A stretch of 32,346 bases of DNA from Candidatus Magasanikiibacteriota bacterium (GCA_018650085.1 JABIGQ010000005.1:1-32346), one strand, 5' to 3'. Shown: positions 1-8,525, counted from the stretch's first letter. Notes: generated by a model not told the origin, from the letters alone. Numbers and translations are program-made.

Positions 1-23
1 AAAAAACATTATTTTTTATTTTA

Positions 24-32
24 TGATATACT
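24..32 (+). promoter_or_regulatory. Extended -10 promoter for the first gene pair
   Basis: The sequence TGaTATACT is an extended -10 element about 34 bp before the start codon at 66. The place where a -35 would lie is mostly A/T and is cut by the window edge, so it cannot be judged. No Shine-Dalgarno is seen before the ATG. Confidence 0.4.
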
Positions 33-65
33 ATCAAATAATTATTTAGCTTAATTAATTATCAT

Positions 66-662
66 ATGGAGGACACAAAAACAGGATCAAAAAAAGCCCT
101 TATCTTTGGGCTTCTTATCTTACTCATGGTGGGGTATATTGTATATAATAAGCAAGTAGAAGAGCCAGTAGGGGAGAATGTATCTACAGATACTAGAGAA
201 GTCACAGATGAAACTCTTCCCTCATATATTGTTGTGGAAGAATTGGATAGTGGGGATAAGTTAGTGAAACATGTTAGGGATGGATATGAGGTTGTTGTGG
301 GGGAGGAATGGTTTGTTGAGCCATTAGAAGATATCACTAGATTAAGCAATATAAAAGATAGAGTGTTGTCTTCAGGAGTACAAGGGGATGGATGTGACAT
401 AGTTTTACAAAAAACAGATATTAAGGATTTAGATGAGTATGCTAAAACAGTTGCGGAAGATGAAGGAGCTACATATTTACTTACTAAAGAAGGACAAGTA
501 GAAAGTCTTGTATTTGAAGGTGATTTTTTAGAAACAGGAGATGAGTTACTTTATTATAGACGGACAGGTAAAGATGCGTATCTTGGAATAGGTATAGTGT
601 GTAAAAATAAAACAGATTATCTGTTTGTCAAAGATGAAATTATCAAAAAGACATTAAAATAA
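66..662 (+). CDS. Membrane-anchored protein of unknown function
   Basis: This 198-residue protein has a short cytoplasmic N-terminus with several lysines, then one hydrophobic segment at about residues 11-27, then an acidic domain of about 170 residues that should lie outside the membrane. The positive-inside pattern (KK before the segment) supports an N-in orientation. Two cysteines in the outer domain, one near residue 110 and one near 179, could form a disulfide. I do not recognise a family. The gene ends 14 bp before the secreted peptidase-like gene and very likely shares its transcript, so a role at the cell surface next to that protein is a reasonable inference. The start is the first ATG of the frame and lies just after a possible -10 box; there is no ribosome binding site. 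Confidence 0.75.
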   Translation: MEDTKTGSKKALIFGLLILLMVGYIVYNKQVEEPVGENVSTDTREVTDETLPSYIVVEELDSGDKLVKHVRDGYEVVVGEEWFVEPLEDITRLSNIKDRVLSSGVQGDGCDIVLQKTDIKDLDEYAKTVAEDEGATYLLTKEGQVESLVFEGDFLETGDELLYYRRTGKDAYLGIGIVCKNKTDYLFVKDEIIKKTLK

Positions 663-676
663 TACAAAAGGGGGGT

Positions 677-3613
677 ATGAAATACAAAATATTATTATTT
701 TTAGTTATAACCTGTTTATTTTTTCCTAGGATTGTTTCTGCATATGTAATTGAAGCTGTCCCGTTTAAATCCCAAATACCTCCGGGTATTTGGAAGGATT
801 CAAAAAATTGTGGTCAAGCCTCATCATTGATGGTATTTTCTTTTTTTGATAATAAAACGCCGATTATTCAGGGGATAAAAGATATCGATGATGAATTATA
901 TAGCTTGTATCGGGATGATATACGAAATTATAATGGTAGCGAAACGAAAACGTATCAGTTAGCAGCTGTTGCAAAACAATTTGGTTTTGAAGCAAGTATA
1001 TATGGTGTAGATGGGACATTAGATTGGTTGAGGAAACAGATATTGAATGATCAGCCAGTCATTGTATTGAGCCATATCAATATGGATTCTCGTAACATCG
1101 GACATTTTATGGTAGTGGTGGGAGTAGAAGATGAAGAAATTATTGTACATGATCCTGGTAAAAATAAGCATGTAGGTAAGTTTAGAAAGTTTTCTATTGA
1201 TAAATTTCTTACATCTTGGGATGCTCAAGATAATTCATATGTAGTAATAAAAAAAGAAACCCCAACTCAACAACCACCCCAATCCCAATCCTTCTGGCAA
1301 GAACTTCATGACTTCTTTTTTGGAGGATTTGTATTTGGATGGGATAATCAATCTTCTGTATATGATGGGCCATTGAGAGAAAACGCCCCAGTAGAACCAG
1401 AAGAAGAATTTGAAATTATAGAAGAAGAGGAACTCCCAGCAAAAATTATTCATGGAACTATACGTACACCTGCGCAAACCATACATGCACAAGCAGAAGA
1501 AATAATAAACATAACAGCCCTTGTAGAAAATACAGGAGAAACAACGTGGGAACATGATTTGATATCTCTAAATGTAGTAGGAGGGCGAGATGCAAATGCA
1601 CAATTTAGACATCCCTCATGGTTTACTCCACTTCGCCCGACATTATTAAAAGAACAAACTATTTTGCCAGGACAGATAGGGACATTCCCATATACCATTA
1701 CTGCCCCAAGAGAAGCAGGAACATACAGATTTCGTACGCAACTAGTGTATCAAGAAGGGAGTGTATTTTCTGGTATTGGAGATAGATATCATGTGCTTAG
1801 CATTATTGTTGAGGCCTTGGAAGAAGAAAGTATAGAGGAAGAGATTGTTCTAGATATTCCAGAAGAACCTATTATAGCACCAGTAGAAGAAATAGCGGAG
1901 CATCAGGAAGAAGATCCTGCAGAAGAAGAAACTCCTCAAACAAATGCTCAACCAATCATTATTTACGGTGGAGGTGGTGGAAGTAGTACTCCAGAAGAAA
2001 CACATACTGGCACAGGAGGACCAGTAGAAGAGGAAAATGTTTTGCCGGAAATAACGATTACATATCCTACAAGTTCTCCATATATTATCACTACAAGTAC
2101 TGTACATATAACAGGGACAGCGAATACAAGTACAGCATATATGACTTACAGTACATCCTCATTGCATACAAGTACGACTGCATATATCACAATCAATACC
2201 TCTACTTATGCGTGGGTATATAGCCCAGAAATTTCAGTGGGCACAACAACGGTTTATTTTACTGCATGGGATAGTGACTGGAGTGTAAGTAGTACACCAG
2301 TAGCACAAACACTTGTCTATAATGAAGAGGAAGAAGAAATACGCACAGGGAATATTATTATAACAAATCCAACACTGACACAAAGCGCTACAAATACATA
2401 TAATTATACGAGCAATACAAGCACTCTTCTATTTGAAGGAATAGCAAGCAGTACAATTGATCAAATTATTTTTTCTGTGGATGATGTTATAGTGACCACC
2501 ACACTTACTGCCTCTAGTACTTGGGAAATTTCTTTTACTGTGGAAGATGCCACAAGCACCGTATATATGTATGGAACATATGATAATGTGCAAATTACCC
2601 CAACGACAACTATAGATATAACTGTAGAAGAAGACAATTCACCAACACTTGCAGTTATAGATACCCAAAGAACAATTGAAGATCTAACGCTCATTACTAC
2701 ATCTACAAAAGAAGCCTTTTTAGAATATCAGATATTATTTATTGGTGGGATAGAACTTACAGTAGAAGATGTACAAGAGATGTGTGCAAATATAGGGGAA
2801 ACAACTACCTCTACAGATAGCACTGTTTTTTCAGATTTTTTTTCCTATGCACAATATAATGTAGAAGTAGGGCAGTGTGTTTGGGGTTCTGTAACGACAA
2901 CGGCACATACATATACTTTTCCATTCGATGAATCTTTTCAATATCTTCCAGTGATTGTGCGTGTACGTGCATATGATGAAGAAAACACCCCATACGAGTG
3001 GCAATATGGTGAGATGCTTTTTGGGTTGACTGTTGAAGATATGTTTTATGAAGAAAATCGTTTTATCATTTCAGAGATAGCTTGGATGGGGACACAGGCC
3101 AGTGCCAATGACGAGTGGATTGAAATATTTAATTCTAGTATTCATGATCGTAATCTAGAGGGTTGGCAGCTTGCTTGGGGGGATTATAATACCACTACAG
3201 AAGAATATGACAATAGTGTTGTGTTCCCAAGGTATATTGTTGATTCTTTGGAACCTGTAGTATTAGAGCGAACAGATGAAAATACAGTGATTGATCATAG
3301 ATCAGGAATAGTATATACAGGCGCATTAGGAAATACAGGAGAGCATCTCCGTCTAATAGATACAGAGGGAAATATTATAGATGAAGTAGACGCAAGTGCT
3401 GGCTGGTTTGCTGGAGATAATACAGAAAAATCAACTATGTTGCGTATGTTTGATGGGCTATCAGAGGGGAATAATGCGGATAGTTGGTGTACATTTACAG
3501 AATGTTTAGAAGATGAAATTATGAGAGGTACAGCAGATATGCATGATGCAGATGGTAATTCTATTGTAGGCTCTCCAGGAACACCTATATGGGGGATCCA
3601 GATGTTTTTATGA
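677..3613 (+). CDS. Secreted multidomain protein: C39-like peptidase, Ig-like repeats, lamin-tail domain
   Basis: This 978-residue protein starts with a Sec signal peptide (hydrophobic 4-16, likely cleavage after Ala22). Residues 25-190 look like a papain-fold C39-type peptidase: Cys45 in the motif NCGQAS, His143 in GHFMVVVG, and Asp159 in HDPG would form the catalytic triad. After a Pro/Gln linker, residues about 250-375 resemble the NBR1-type Ig-like domain (NTGETTW, then LPGQ, then APREAGTYRF). A Glu/Pro-rich and Gly-rich linker (about 376-450) leads to Thr/Ser-rich Ig-like repeats (about 455-665). Residues about 795-930 match a lamin-tail domain (ISEIAWMG, NDEWIEIFN, LEGWQL), which is common in Parcubacteria secreted proteins. 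There is no C-terminal anchor or sorting signal. It likely acts outside the cell as a cysteine peptidase or adhesin; the substrate is unknown. The start ATG follows a GGGGGG run only 1 base away, so that run is not a well-placed ribosome binding site. It ends with TGA TGA. Confidence 0.8.
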   Translation: MKYKILLFLVITCLFFPRIVSAYVIEAVPFKSQIPPGIWKDSKNCGQASSLMVFSFFDNKTPIIQGIKDIDDELYSLYRDDIRNYNGSETKTYQLAAVAKQFGFEASIYGVDGTLDWLRKQILNDQPVIVLSHINMDSRNIGHFMVVVGVEDEEIIVHDPGKNKHVGKFRKFSIDKFLTSWDAQDNSYVVIKKETPTQQPPQSQSFWQELHDFFFGGFVFGWDNQSSVYDGPLRENAPVEPEEEFEIIEEEELPAKIIHGTIRTPAQTIHAQAEEIINITALVENTGETTWEHDLISLNVVGGRDANAQFRHPSWFTPLRPTLLKEQTILPGQIGTFPYTITAPREAGTYRFRTQLVYQEGSVFSGIGDRYHVLSIIVEALEEESIEEEIVLDIPEEPIIAPVEEIAEHQEEDPAEEETPQTNAQPIIIYGGGGGSSTPEETHTGTGGPVEEENVLPEITITYPTSSPYIITTSTVHITGTANTSTAYMTYSTSSLHTSTTAYITINTSTYAWVYSPEISVGTTTVYFTAWDSDWSVSSTPVAQTLVYNEEEEEIRTGNIIITNPTLTQSATNTYNYTSNTSTLLFEGIASSTIDQIIFSVDDVIVTTTLTASSTWEISFTVEDATSTVYMYGTYDNVQITPTTTIDITVEEDNSPTLAVIDTQRTIEDLTLITTSTKEAFLEYQILFIGGIELTVEDVQEMCANIGETTTSTDSTVFSDFFSYAQYNVEVGQCVWGSVTTTAHTYTFPFDESFQYLPVIVRVRAYDEENTPYEWQYGEMLFGLTVEDMFYEENRFIISEIAWMGTQASANDEWIEIFNSSIHDRNLEGWQLAWGDYNTTTEEYDNSVVFPRYIVDSLEPVVLERTDENTVIDHRSGIVYTGALGNTGEHLRLIDTEGNIIDEVDASAGWFAGDNTEKSTMLRMFDGLSEGNNADSWCTFTECLEDEIMRGTADMHDADGNSIVGSPGTPIWGIQMFL

Positions 3614-3638
3614 TGAGCATTAAATAGTCTGCTGTCAG

Positions 3639-3667
3639 TTGACAATACCTATAAAACAGCATATCAT
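3639..3667 (+). promoter_or_regulatory. Promoter TTGACA-N17-TATCAT
   Basis: A perfect -35 (3639-3644) and a good -10 (3662-3667) are 17 bp apart, upstream of the dehydrogenase gene. The -35 is the right half of a small dyad, TGTCA-GT-TGACA (3633-3644), which could be an operator or chance. The predicted leader is about 27 nt and has no Shine-Dalgarno. Confidence 0.65.
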
Positions 3668-3700
3668 TAATGGTATATTGTTATATTATTAGTATTTATT

Positions 3701-5005
3701 ATGCTTACATACTCACAATTAGAATTAAAAGAAGAATCAGTGTGTCTCGTAGGGTTAGGTTATGTTGGTCTGCCACTGGCAGTATTATTATCAAAGCATT
3801 TCAATGTGCTTGGTTTTGATATTGATGAAAAGAAAATTGAAGAGTTGAAATCAGGATATGATAGAACAAGAGAAGTTTCAAAAGAAGACTTAGAATCAGC
3901 AAAGATAGTATATAGTGCAGATCCTTCAACTATTGCAGAAGCAAAATATATTATTGTTGCAGTGCCAACTCCTGTAGACGATCACAATATTCCAGATCTT
4001 ACTATTTTAAAAAAAGCAACAGAAACAGTAGGAAAACATATACAGCAGGAAAGTATTGTTGTCTATGAATCTACCGTATATCCAGGAGTTACAGAAGAAA
4101 TTTGTGTGCCTATTTTAGAAAAATTATCCGGGTTAGAGTACAAGAAAGATTTTGGTATTGGATATTCTCCAGAGCGAGTAAATCCAGGAGATAAGGAACA
4201 CACTATAGATAATATAGTAAAAGTAATTTCAGGATCAGATGATGTAGTTTCAGAAGTATTGGAAGGAGTGTATGGAAAAATTACAAATACATATCGTGCC
4301 ACATCAATTCAAGTGGCAGAAGCAGCAAAAGTAATAGAAAATACACAGCGTGATCTTAATATTGCGCTTATGAATGAATTGGCTGTGCTCTTTTATGCTA
4401 TGGGTATAAGCATATATGATGTATTAGCAGCAGCAAAAACAAAATGGAATTTTCTTCCATTTACACCTGGACTTGTTGGCGGGCATTGTATAGGAGTAGA
4501 TCCATATTATCTTACATATAAAGCACAGGAAATAGGACATACTCCAGAAGTTATTCTTGCAGGGCGGGGGATAAATGATAGCATGCATACATTTATTGCA
4601 GGAGAAATTGTAAAACAAATGATACGCATGGGGAAAAATGTGAGTACTTCTACATTTGTTATGCTTGGGCTGACGTTTAAAGAAAATGTCCCAGATATCC
4701 GTAATTCAAAGGTAGCATCACTATATAATGAATTAAAAGAATTTGGGATTACACCACTAGTATATGATCCGTTGGCAGATGCGCAGGAAGTGAAGCATGA
4801 GTATGGTATTGATTTAGTAAAAAAAGAAGATCTCCCACAGGCAGATACTCTCATTGTGGCTGTAGCGCATAAAGAATTTACACAAATGAAAGAAACGGAT
4901 TTGAAAGTAATGATGAATCATGATAATCTATTAGTAGTAGATATAAAACATCTCTATAATAAAAAACTCATAGAAGATTTAGGTATGACCTATTGGTCAC
5001 TATAA
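3701..5005 (+). CDS. tviB: UDP-N-acetylhexosamine 6-dehydrogenase (TviB/WbpO type)
   Basis: The product belongs to the UDP-glucose/GDP-mannose dehydrogenase family, which oxidises C6 of a UDP-sugar to a carboxylate with two NAD+. The N-terminal Rossmann fold has the GLGYVG motif at residues 18-23 and an acidic FDID at the end of the second strand. The family catalytic cysteine is Cys263 in the motif GGHCIGVDPYYL, and YSPERVNPGD marks the central part. The length (434 aa) is normal. The PFTPGLVGGHCIGVDP sequence is typical of the N-acetylhexosamine branch (TviB, WbpO) rather than plain UDP-glucose dehydrogenase; the exact sugar cannot be told. The next gene, 14 bp downstream, is a UDP-sugar epimerase, and in other bacteria the pair makes acidic amino sugars such as UDP-GalNAcA for capsules or lipid-linked glycans. 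Confidence 0.9.
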   Translation: MLTYSQLELKEESVCLVGLGYVGLPLAVLLSKHFNVLGFDIDEKKIEELKSGYDRTREVSKEDLESAKIVYSADPSTIAEAKYIIVAVPTPVDDHNIPDLTILKKATETVGKHIQQESIVVYESTVYPGVTEEICVPILEKLSGLEYKKDFGIGYSPERVNPGDKEHTIDNIVKVISGSDDVVSEVLEGVYGKITNTYRATSIQVAEAAKVIENTQRDLNIALMNELAVLFYAMGISIYDVLAAAKTKWNFLPFTPGLVGGHCIGVDPYYLTYKAQEIGHTPEVILAGRGINDSMHTFIAGEIVKQMIRMGKNVSTSTFVMLGLTFKENVPDIRNSKVASLYNELKEFGITPLVYDPLADAQEVKHEYGIDLVKKEDLPQADTLIVAVAHKEFTQMKETDLKVMMNHDNLLVVDIKHLYNKKLIEDLGMTYWSL

Positions 5006-5019
5006 ATAAAATAGTATAT

Positions 5020-5934
5020 ATGAAATATCTTGTCACCGGTGGAGCCGGATTTATTGGAACAAATATAGTAAAAGAACTTTTATCAAAAGGGCATGAAGTC
5101 GTGGTGTTGGATAATTTTGCAGGTGGAAAAAAAGAAGAGCGCTTGCAAGATGATGCAACATATCTCGATGGAGATATTCGTAATCGTTCAGATTTAGATA
5201 AAGCAATGAATGGCGTAGATGGTATTTTCCATTTAGCAGCACTTCCACGTGTGACATTTTCTGTAGAATATCCATGGGAAACACATGATGTAAATGTAAA
5301 TGGATTGCTCCAAGTGCTCATTGCTGCCAAAGATCATGGCATTAAGCGTGTGGTATTTTCTTCTTCATCTTCTACCTATGGTGGAGAAGATAATGAAAAA
5401 ATGCTTATAGAAGACGGCGTACCAAAAAATCCAATTAGCCCATATGCACTTCATAAATTGACAGGAGAGCATTATTGCAGATTATTCTCAGAATTATATG
5501 GCTTGGAAACTGTAAGCTTGATTTATTTTAATGTATACGGTCCATATTTTGATCCAGAAGGAGGATATGCTCTTGTGATTGGAAGATTTTTACACCAAAA
5601 ACAACATGGTGAACCTATGACAGTTTGTGGAGATGGAGAATATTACCGTGATTATACGCATGTAAGTGATGTGGTAAATGCAAATATCCTTGCCATGACA
5701 AAAGAGAGTGTAGGAAAAGGGGAGACTTTGAACATTGGATATGGAGCACCTCGTACAGTAAATGATCTGGTGACGTTAATAGGTGGAGAGCATGTAAATG
5801 TTCCAGAACGTCTAGGAGATCCTCGTTTTTCTGGTGCGGATAATAAAAAAGCAAAAGAACTTCTTGGCTGGGAACCTACTATTACACTAGAAGATGGAAT
5901 TGCAGAGTTGAAGAAAGAAATGGGGTTAGAGTAA
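5020..5934 (+). CDS. NAD-dependent sugar-nucleotide epimerase/dehydratase
   Basis: This 304-residue protein is an extended short-chain dehydrogenase. It opens with the NAD-binding motif TGGAGFIG (residues 6-13) and has a serine cluster near residues 115-120 followed by Y142xxxK146 in SPYALHK, the catalytic tyrosine and lysine. These are the marks of UDP-glucose or UDP-GlcNAc 4-epimerases. FNVYGP and the C-terminal LGWEP motif also fit. I chose the ATG at 5020, not the TTG at 4993 in the same frame, because MKYLVTGGAGFIG is the normal start of the family. It lies 14 bp after the dehydrogenase gene, so the two probably act in turn on one UDP-HexNAc sugar, as TviB and TviC do. Substrate specificity is inferred, not seen. 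Confidence 0.88.
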   Translation: MKYLVTGGAGFIGTNIVKELLSKGHEVVVLDNFAGGKKEERLQDDATYLDGDIRNRSDLDKAMNGVDGIFHLAALPRVTFSVEYPWETHDVNVNGLLQVLIAAKDHGIKRVVFSSSSSTYGGEDNEKMLIEDGVPKNPISPYALHKLTGEHYCRLFSELYGLETVSLIYFNVYGPYFDPEGGYALVIGRFLHQKQHGEPMTVCGDGEYYRDYTHVSDVVNANILAMTKESVGKGETLNIGYGAPRTVNDLVTLIGGEHVNVPERLGDPRFSGADNKKAKELLGWEPTITLEDGIAELKKEMGLE

Positions 5935-5977
5935 CCCGTCTTCACTCAGTCCATTTCATGGCTGAGTTGCGCCGGGT
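5934..5977 (+). other. Structured hairpin at the epimerase stop codon
   Basis: Right at the stop codon a two-part stem can form. The outer stem is ACCCG (5934-5938) with CGGGT (5973-5977). The inner stem is ACTCAG-t-CCAT with ATGG-CTGAGT around a TTC loop (5944-5967), a 10-bp helix with a single bulged T. It is followed by the terminator at 5991. It could stabilise the 3' end of the mRNA or be a small RNA element; no known family is recognised. Confidence 0.45.
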
Positions 5978-5990
5978 AAAAGAGATATTA

Positions 5991-6019
5991 AAAAAATGTG
6001 GGTAGATCCCACATTTTTT
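5991..6019. terminator. Bidirectional intrinsic terminator
   Basis: AAAAAATGTGGG-tagat-CCCACATTTTTT is a strong hairpin with a T run on each strand. It ends the dehydrogenase/epimerase transcript on the + strand and folD on the - strand. Confidence 0.9.
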
Positions 6020-6038
6020 GTTATCTATATATTGTTTT

Positions 6039-6872
6039 TTAGCTTTTACCAGCAACTATAACTGTATTTTCTATCAATTTAGCTACTGTAATAGGGCCGA
6101 CTCCTCCGGGAGTTGGAGTAATAAAAGAGGCGCGCTTTGCTACTTTTTTTATATCTACATCTCCATGCATTTTTTTCTGGGTAAATGACACCCCTGCATC
6201 AATGATAATTGCTCCTTTTTTTACCATGTCTTTTTTTATTAAATCTTTTTTCCCTACAGCAGTAATAATAATATCTGCTTGCTTGCATTTTTTCTTTAGA
6301 TTTTTTGTTTGTTTATTGCAAGTTAGGATACTTGCAGATCTATTCATTAGAAGAAGAGAAAGTGGTTTCCCCACTAGGTTTCCTGTCCCAACCAATGTAA
6401 TATTTTTTCCAACGACATCTACATTTAATGTTTCTAAAATATGTAGAATCGCTCCGGGAGTTGGCGGGATCATGTCTTGATCATTTCGCAGTAACTTTCC
6501 TAAATTTTCATAGGTAAGATAATCTACATCTACTGAAGGATCTATGGTATTTAACACTCTCCCAGTGTGAAGATGTTTTGGCAATGGAAGCTGTATAATC
6601 ATGCCGTGTAGTTCTTTTTTCTGTATACTTTTTAGTTCTTTTATAAGTGTTTTTTCTTCTATATCTTTTTTAAACGTATACACATCTACTATTATGCCAA
6701 TAGATTCTCCGGCTTTCTGTTTCTTTAATACATATGTTTGAGATGGTTTATTATCTCCTACCAGTACCACAACAAGACGAGGAGTGATTCCACGTTTTTT
6801 TAGGAGGGTGACTGTTCGTTTTGTTTTTTTGAGGAGTTGTTTTGCAATTTCCTCACCATCTATGTATTGCAT
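6039..6872 (-). CDS. folD: Bifunctional methylenetetrahydrofolate dehydrogenase/cyclohydrolase FolD
   Basis: FolD interconverts 5,10-methylene-THF, methenyl-THF and 10-formyl-THF in the cytoplasm. The 277-residue product has the normal length and both domains. The catalytic YxxxK is Tyr47 and Lys51 in TYVLKKQKAG; GMIIQLPLP is the next conserved block, and TPTPGGVGPIT closes the dinucleotide site. Two deviations stand out. The usual PCTP motif reads PPTP, and the usual CHSxT strand of the cofactor site reads CNKQT, after a GTGNLVGKP loop. Because that strand contacts the NADP phosphate in the family, cofactor choice may differ. The gene stands alone on the minus strand with its own promoter, and no other folate gene is near. 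The start lacks a Shine-Dalgarno. Confidence 0.93.
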   Translation of the reverse strand: MQYIDGEEIAKQLLKKTKRTVTLLKKRGITPRLVVVLVGDNKPSQTYVLKKQKAGESIGIIVDVYTFKKDIEEKTLIKELKSIQKKELHGMIIQLPLPKHLHTGRVLNTIDPSVDVDYLTYENLGKLLRNDQDMIPPTPGAILHILETLNVDVVGKNITLVGTGNLVGKPLSLLLMNRSASILTCNKQTKNLKKKCKQADIIITAVGKKDLIKKDMVKKGAIIIDAGVSFTQKKMHGDVDIKKVAKRASFITPTPGGVGPITVAKLIENTVIVAGKS

Positions 6873-6906
6873 ATGGAGTGTATTAGACTTGTCTTATAAC
6901 AAGCCT

Positions 6907-6935
6907 AGTATATATGAAAAAGATGGAAAAATCAA
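6907..6935 (-). promoter_or_regulatory. folD promoter TTGATT-N17-TATACT
   Basis: Read on the minus strand, TTGATT (6930-6935) and TATACT (6907-6912) are 17 bp apart, 35 bp before the folD ATG. The leader contains a small hairpin CTTGT-tataag-ACAAG. Confidence 0.6.
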
Positions 6936-6954
6936 GATTGGGGGGATGATTTGT

Positions 6955-6984
6955 TTGCGTGTGGGGGGAATTGTGGGGTATACT
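6955..6984 (+). promoter_or_regulatory. Possible promoter TTGCGT-N18-TATACT
   Basis: A fair -35 (6955-6960) and a good -10 (6979-6984), 18 bp apart, point towards the gene at 7031. The spacer is unusually G-rich (GGGGGG and GGGG). The resulting leader would be about 40 nt and has no Shine-Dalgarno. Confidence 0.4.
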
Positions 6985-7030
6985 TTGGATATAGTTTAAA
7001 AAATAAAATTTAACTCTAATTCTTCCCTAT

Positions 7031-7399
7031 ATGAAAATTTACGTTGCACATTCAAGAAGTTTTGACTTCAAAAAAGAATTATATGAGCCAATGAGACAAA
7101 GTTCTCTAAATAATGAACATACTTTTGTTTTACCTCATGAAACTTCAGATGAATCTTTTAATTCCAAAGACTATTTGAAAAATGAAGCAGATGTATTAAT
7201 AGCAGAAGTTTCTGAGCCTTCTACTGGCTTGGGGATTGAATTAGGATGGGCGAATATCTATGAAGTCCCAATTATTGGTATTTATAAAAAAGGATCAAAA
7301 GTATCAGGTTCATTGAAAGTGGTATCAAAGAACTTCGTGGAATATTTTAATAGTAAAGAATTGATTTCTGGTATTGAAAAAATAATTAATGAGATGTAA
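7031..7399 (+). CDS. Nucleoside 2-deoxyribosyltransferase-like protein (DNPH1/Rcl type)
   Basis: The 122-residue product matches the short nucleoside deoxyribosyltransferase fold. The stretch ADVLIAEVSEPSTGLGIELGWA-like region (residues 53-74) is very close to the core of the Rcl/DNPH1 2'-deoxynucleoside 5'-phosphate N-hydrolases, which reads AEVTQPSLGVGYELG in animals. Glu70 would be the nucleophile that attacks C1' of the deoxyribose, and Asp54 and Ser64 lie where family members bind substrate and phosphate. The N-terminal IYVAHSRS is the expected first strand and loop. A role in nucleotide salvage or clean-up of modified deoxynucleotides is likely; hydrolase versus transferase activity cannot be told from sequence. 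It is a single gene between divergent folD and pilT. Confidence 0.75.
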   Translation: MKIYVAHSRSFDFKKELYEPMRQSSLNNEHTFVLPHETSDESFNSKDYLKNEADVLIAEVSEPSTGLGIELGWANIYEVPIIGIYKKGSKVSGSLKVVSKNFVEYFNSKELISGIEKIINEM

Positions 7400-7429
7400 A
7401 AGTAAATTACTTCTAAACAATACTATATA

Positions 7430-7462
7430 AAGTAGCCCTTTCCAGCTACTCTATGGTATAAT
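7430..7462 (+). promoter_or_regulatory. pilT promoter, extended -10, with upstream dyad
   Basis: TGgTATAAT (7454-7462) is an extended, consensus -10 just before pilT. Upstream, AGTAGC-cctttcca-GCTACT (about 7430-7449) is an inverted repeat covering the -35 position. It has no T tract, so it is a candidate operator rather than a terminator. No clear -35 hexamer is present, which fits an extended -10 promoter. Confidence 0.5.
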
Positions 7463-7488
7463 CTATACATATCTATTAAACAAATCAT

Positions 7489-8523
7489 ATGAAATCTATA
7501 AATGATTATTTTAGTATTGCAGTGAAAAATAATGCATCCGATCTACATCTCGTGGGTGGAGAAAAGCCAATGCTTCGTATTGCGGGGGAATTGAGAGATA
7601 TAGAAGAAAAACCATTGACAGATAGTACGCTAAGAAAAGAAATTGCAGGAATATTGACTACACAGCAACAAAAAACATTGACAGAAGAAAAAGAGTTAGA
7701 CATGAGTCATGATCTAGGAACAGCACGCTTTCGTGTCAATGTGCATTTTCAGGATGGAAATATTGGATTAGCAGCACGTCTCGTCCCAAAGACAATTCCA
7801 TCACCAGATGAATTGCGTTTTGAGCCTATATTACAAGAATTGCCACAATTACTAGATGGATTAGTCCTAGTAGTAGGGCCAACTGGGCAGGGAAAATCTA
7901 CCACAATTGCATCAATGATAGAAGAGATTAATAAAACAAGAAAAACGCATGTTGTGACAATTGAAGACCCTGTTGAGTTTTTATTTGAAGATAAGATGAG
8001 TTTAATTGAACAAAGAGAAGTGGGCCAAGATACCAATTCATTTTCAGATGCACTTAAGCATGTATTACGACAAGATCCAAATGTTATTTTAGTAGGGGAG
8101 ATGCGTGATCCAGAGACCATTGCAACCGTCTTAACTGCCGCAGAAACAGGGCATTTGGTATTTTCCACTCTTCATACCTCTACTGCAGCAGAGGCTGTAG
8201 AGCGAATTGTAGATGTATTTGAAGGACCAAAGCAAAAGCAAGTACTTATCCAACTATCCGCAGTATTACGCGCTACTGTTGCGCAGCAATTGATACCAGC
8301 AGCAGAAGGTGGGCGTGTCGCTGCCAGAGAGGTATTGATTAATACGCCTGCGGTATCAAATTTGATTCGTGAAAATAACATTGCTCAGCTCCAAAGTGTA
8401 ATCCAAACAAATGCAAAAGCAGGAATGGTAACTATGGATAAAGCAATAGAAAAATTATTAAAAGAAAAATTAATTACAAAAGAGGTAGCAGAAAAAAGAA
8501 GTGGAAGACAGCGTAAAATATAG
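7489..8523 (+). CDS. pilT: Type IV pilus retraction ATPase PilT
   Basis: PilT is the hexameric cytoplasmic ATPase that depolymerises type IV pili and drives twitching motility or DNA uptake. The 344-residue product has the family length. Walker A is GPTGQGKST (residues 130-138), an Asp box follows in VVTIEDPVEF, Walker B is ILVGEMRD, and the His box is ETGHLVFSTLHT. The N-terminal SDLHLVGGEKPMLRI is the typical PAS-like domain start. No pilin or assembly gene is nearby. The next gene, a penicillin-binding protein, begins 2 bp after the stop, so the two are co-transcribed; this pairing is uncommon. Confidence 0.95.
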   Translation: MKSINDYFSIAVKNNASDLHLVGGEKPMLRIAGELRDIEEKPLTDSTLRKEIAGILTTQQQKTLTEEKELDMSHDLGTARFRVNVHFQDGNIGLAARLVPKTIPSPDELRFEPILQELPQLLDGLVLVVGPTGQGKSTTIASMIEEINKTRKTHVVTIEDPVEFLFEDKMSLIEQREVGQDTNSFSDALKHVLRQDPNVILVGEMRDPETIATVLTAAETGHLVFSTLHTSTAAEAVERIVDVFEGPKQKQVLIQLSAVLRATVAQQLIPAAEGGRVAAREVLINTPAVSNLIRENNIAQLQSVIQTNAKAGMVTMDKAIEKLLKEKLITKEVAEKRSGRQRKI

Positions 8524-8525
8524 TT

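Noticed and set aside
2041-2600. Thr/Ser-rich low-complexity stretch as a possible frameshift
   Set aside because: The frame stays open through Ig-like repeats into a well-formed lamin-tail domain, so the protein is intact; the bias is normal for secreted linkers.
3701-5934. A full capsule operon
   Set aside because: Only the dehydrogenase and epimerase are present, followed by a terminator; the flippase and glycosyltransferase lie far away in other units.
6784-6999. 71-residue plus-strand frame opposite folD and its promoter
   Set aside because: It covers the antisense of conserved FolD sequence and has no start signal.
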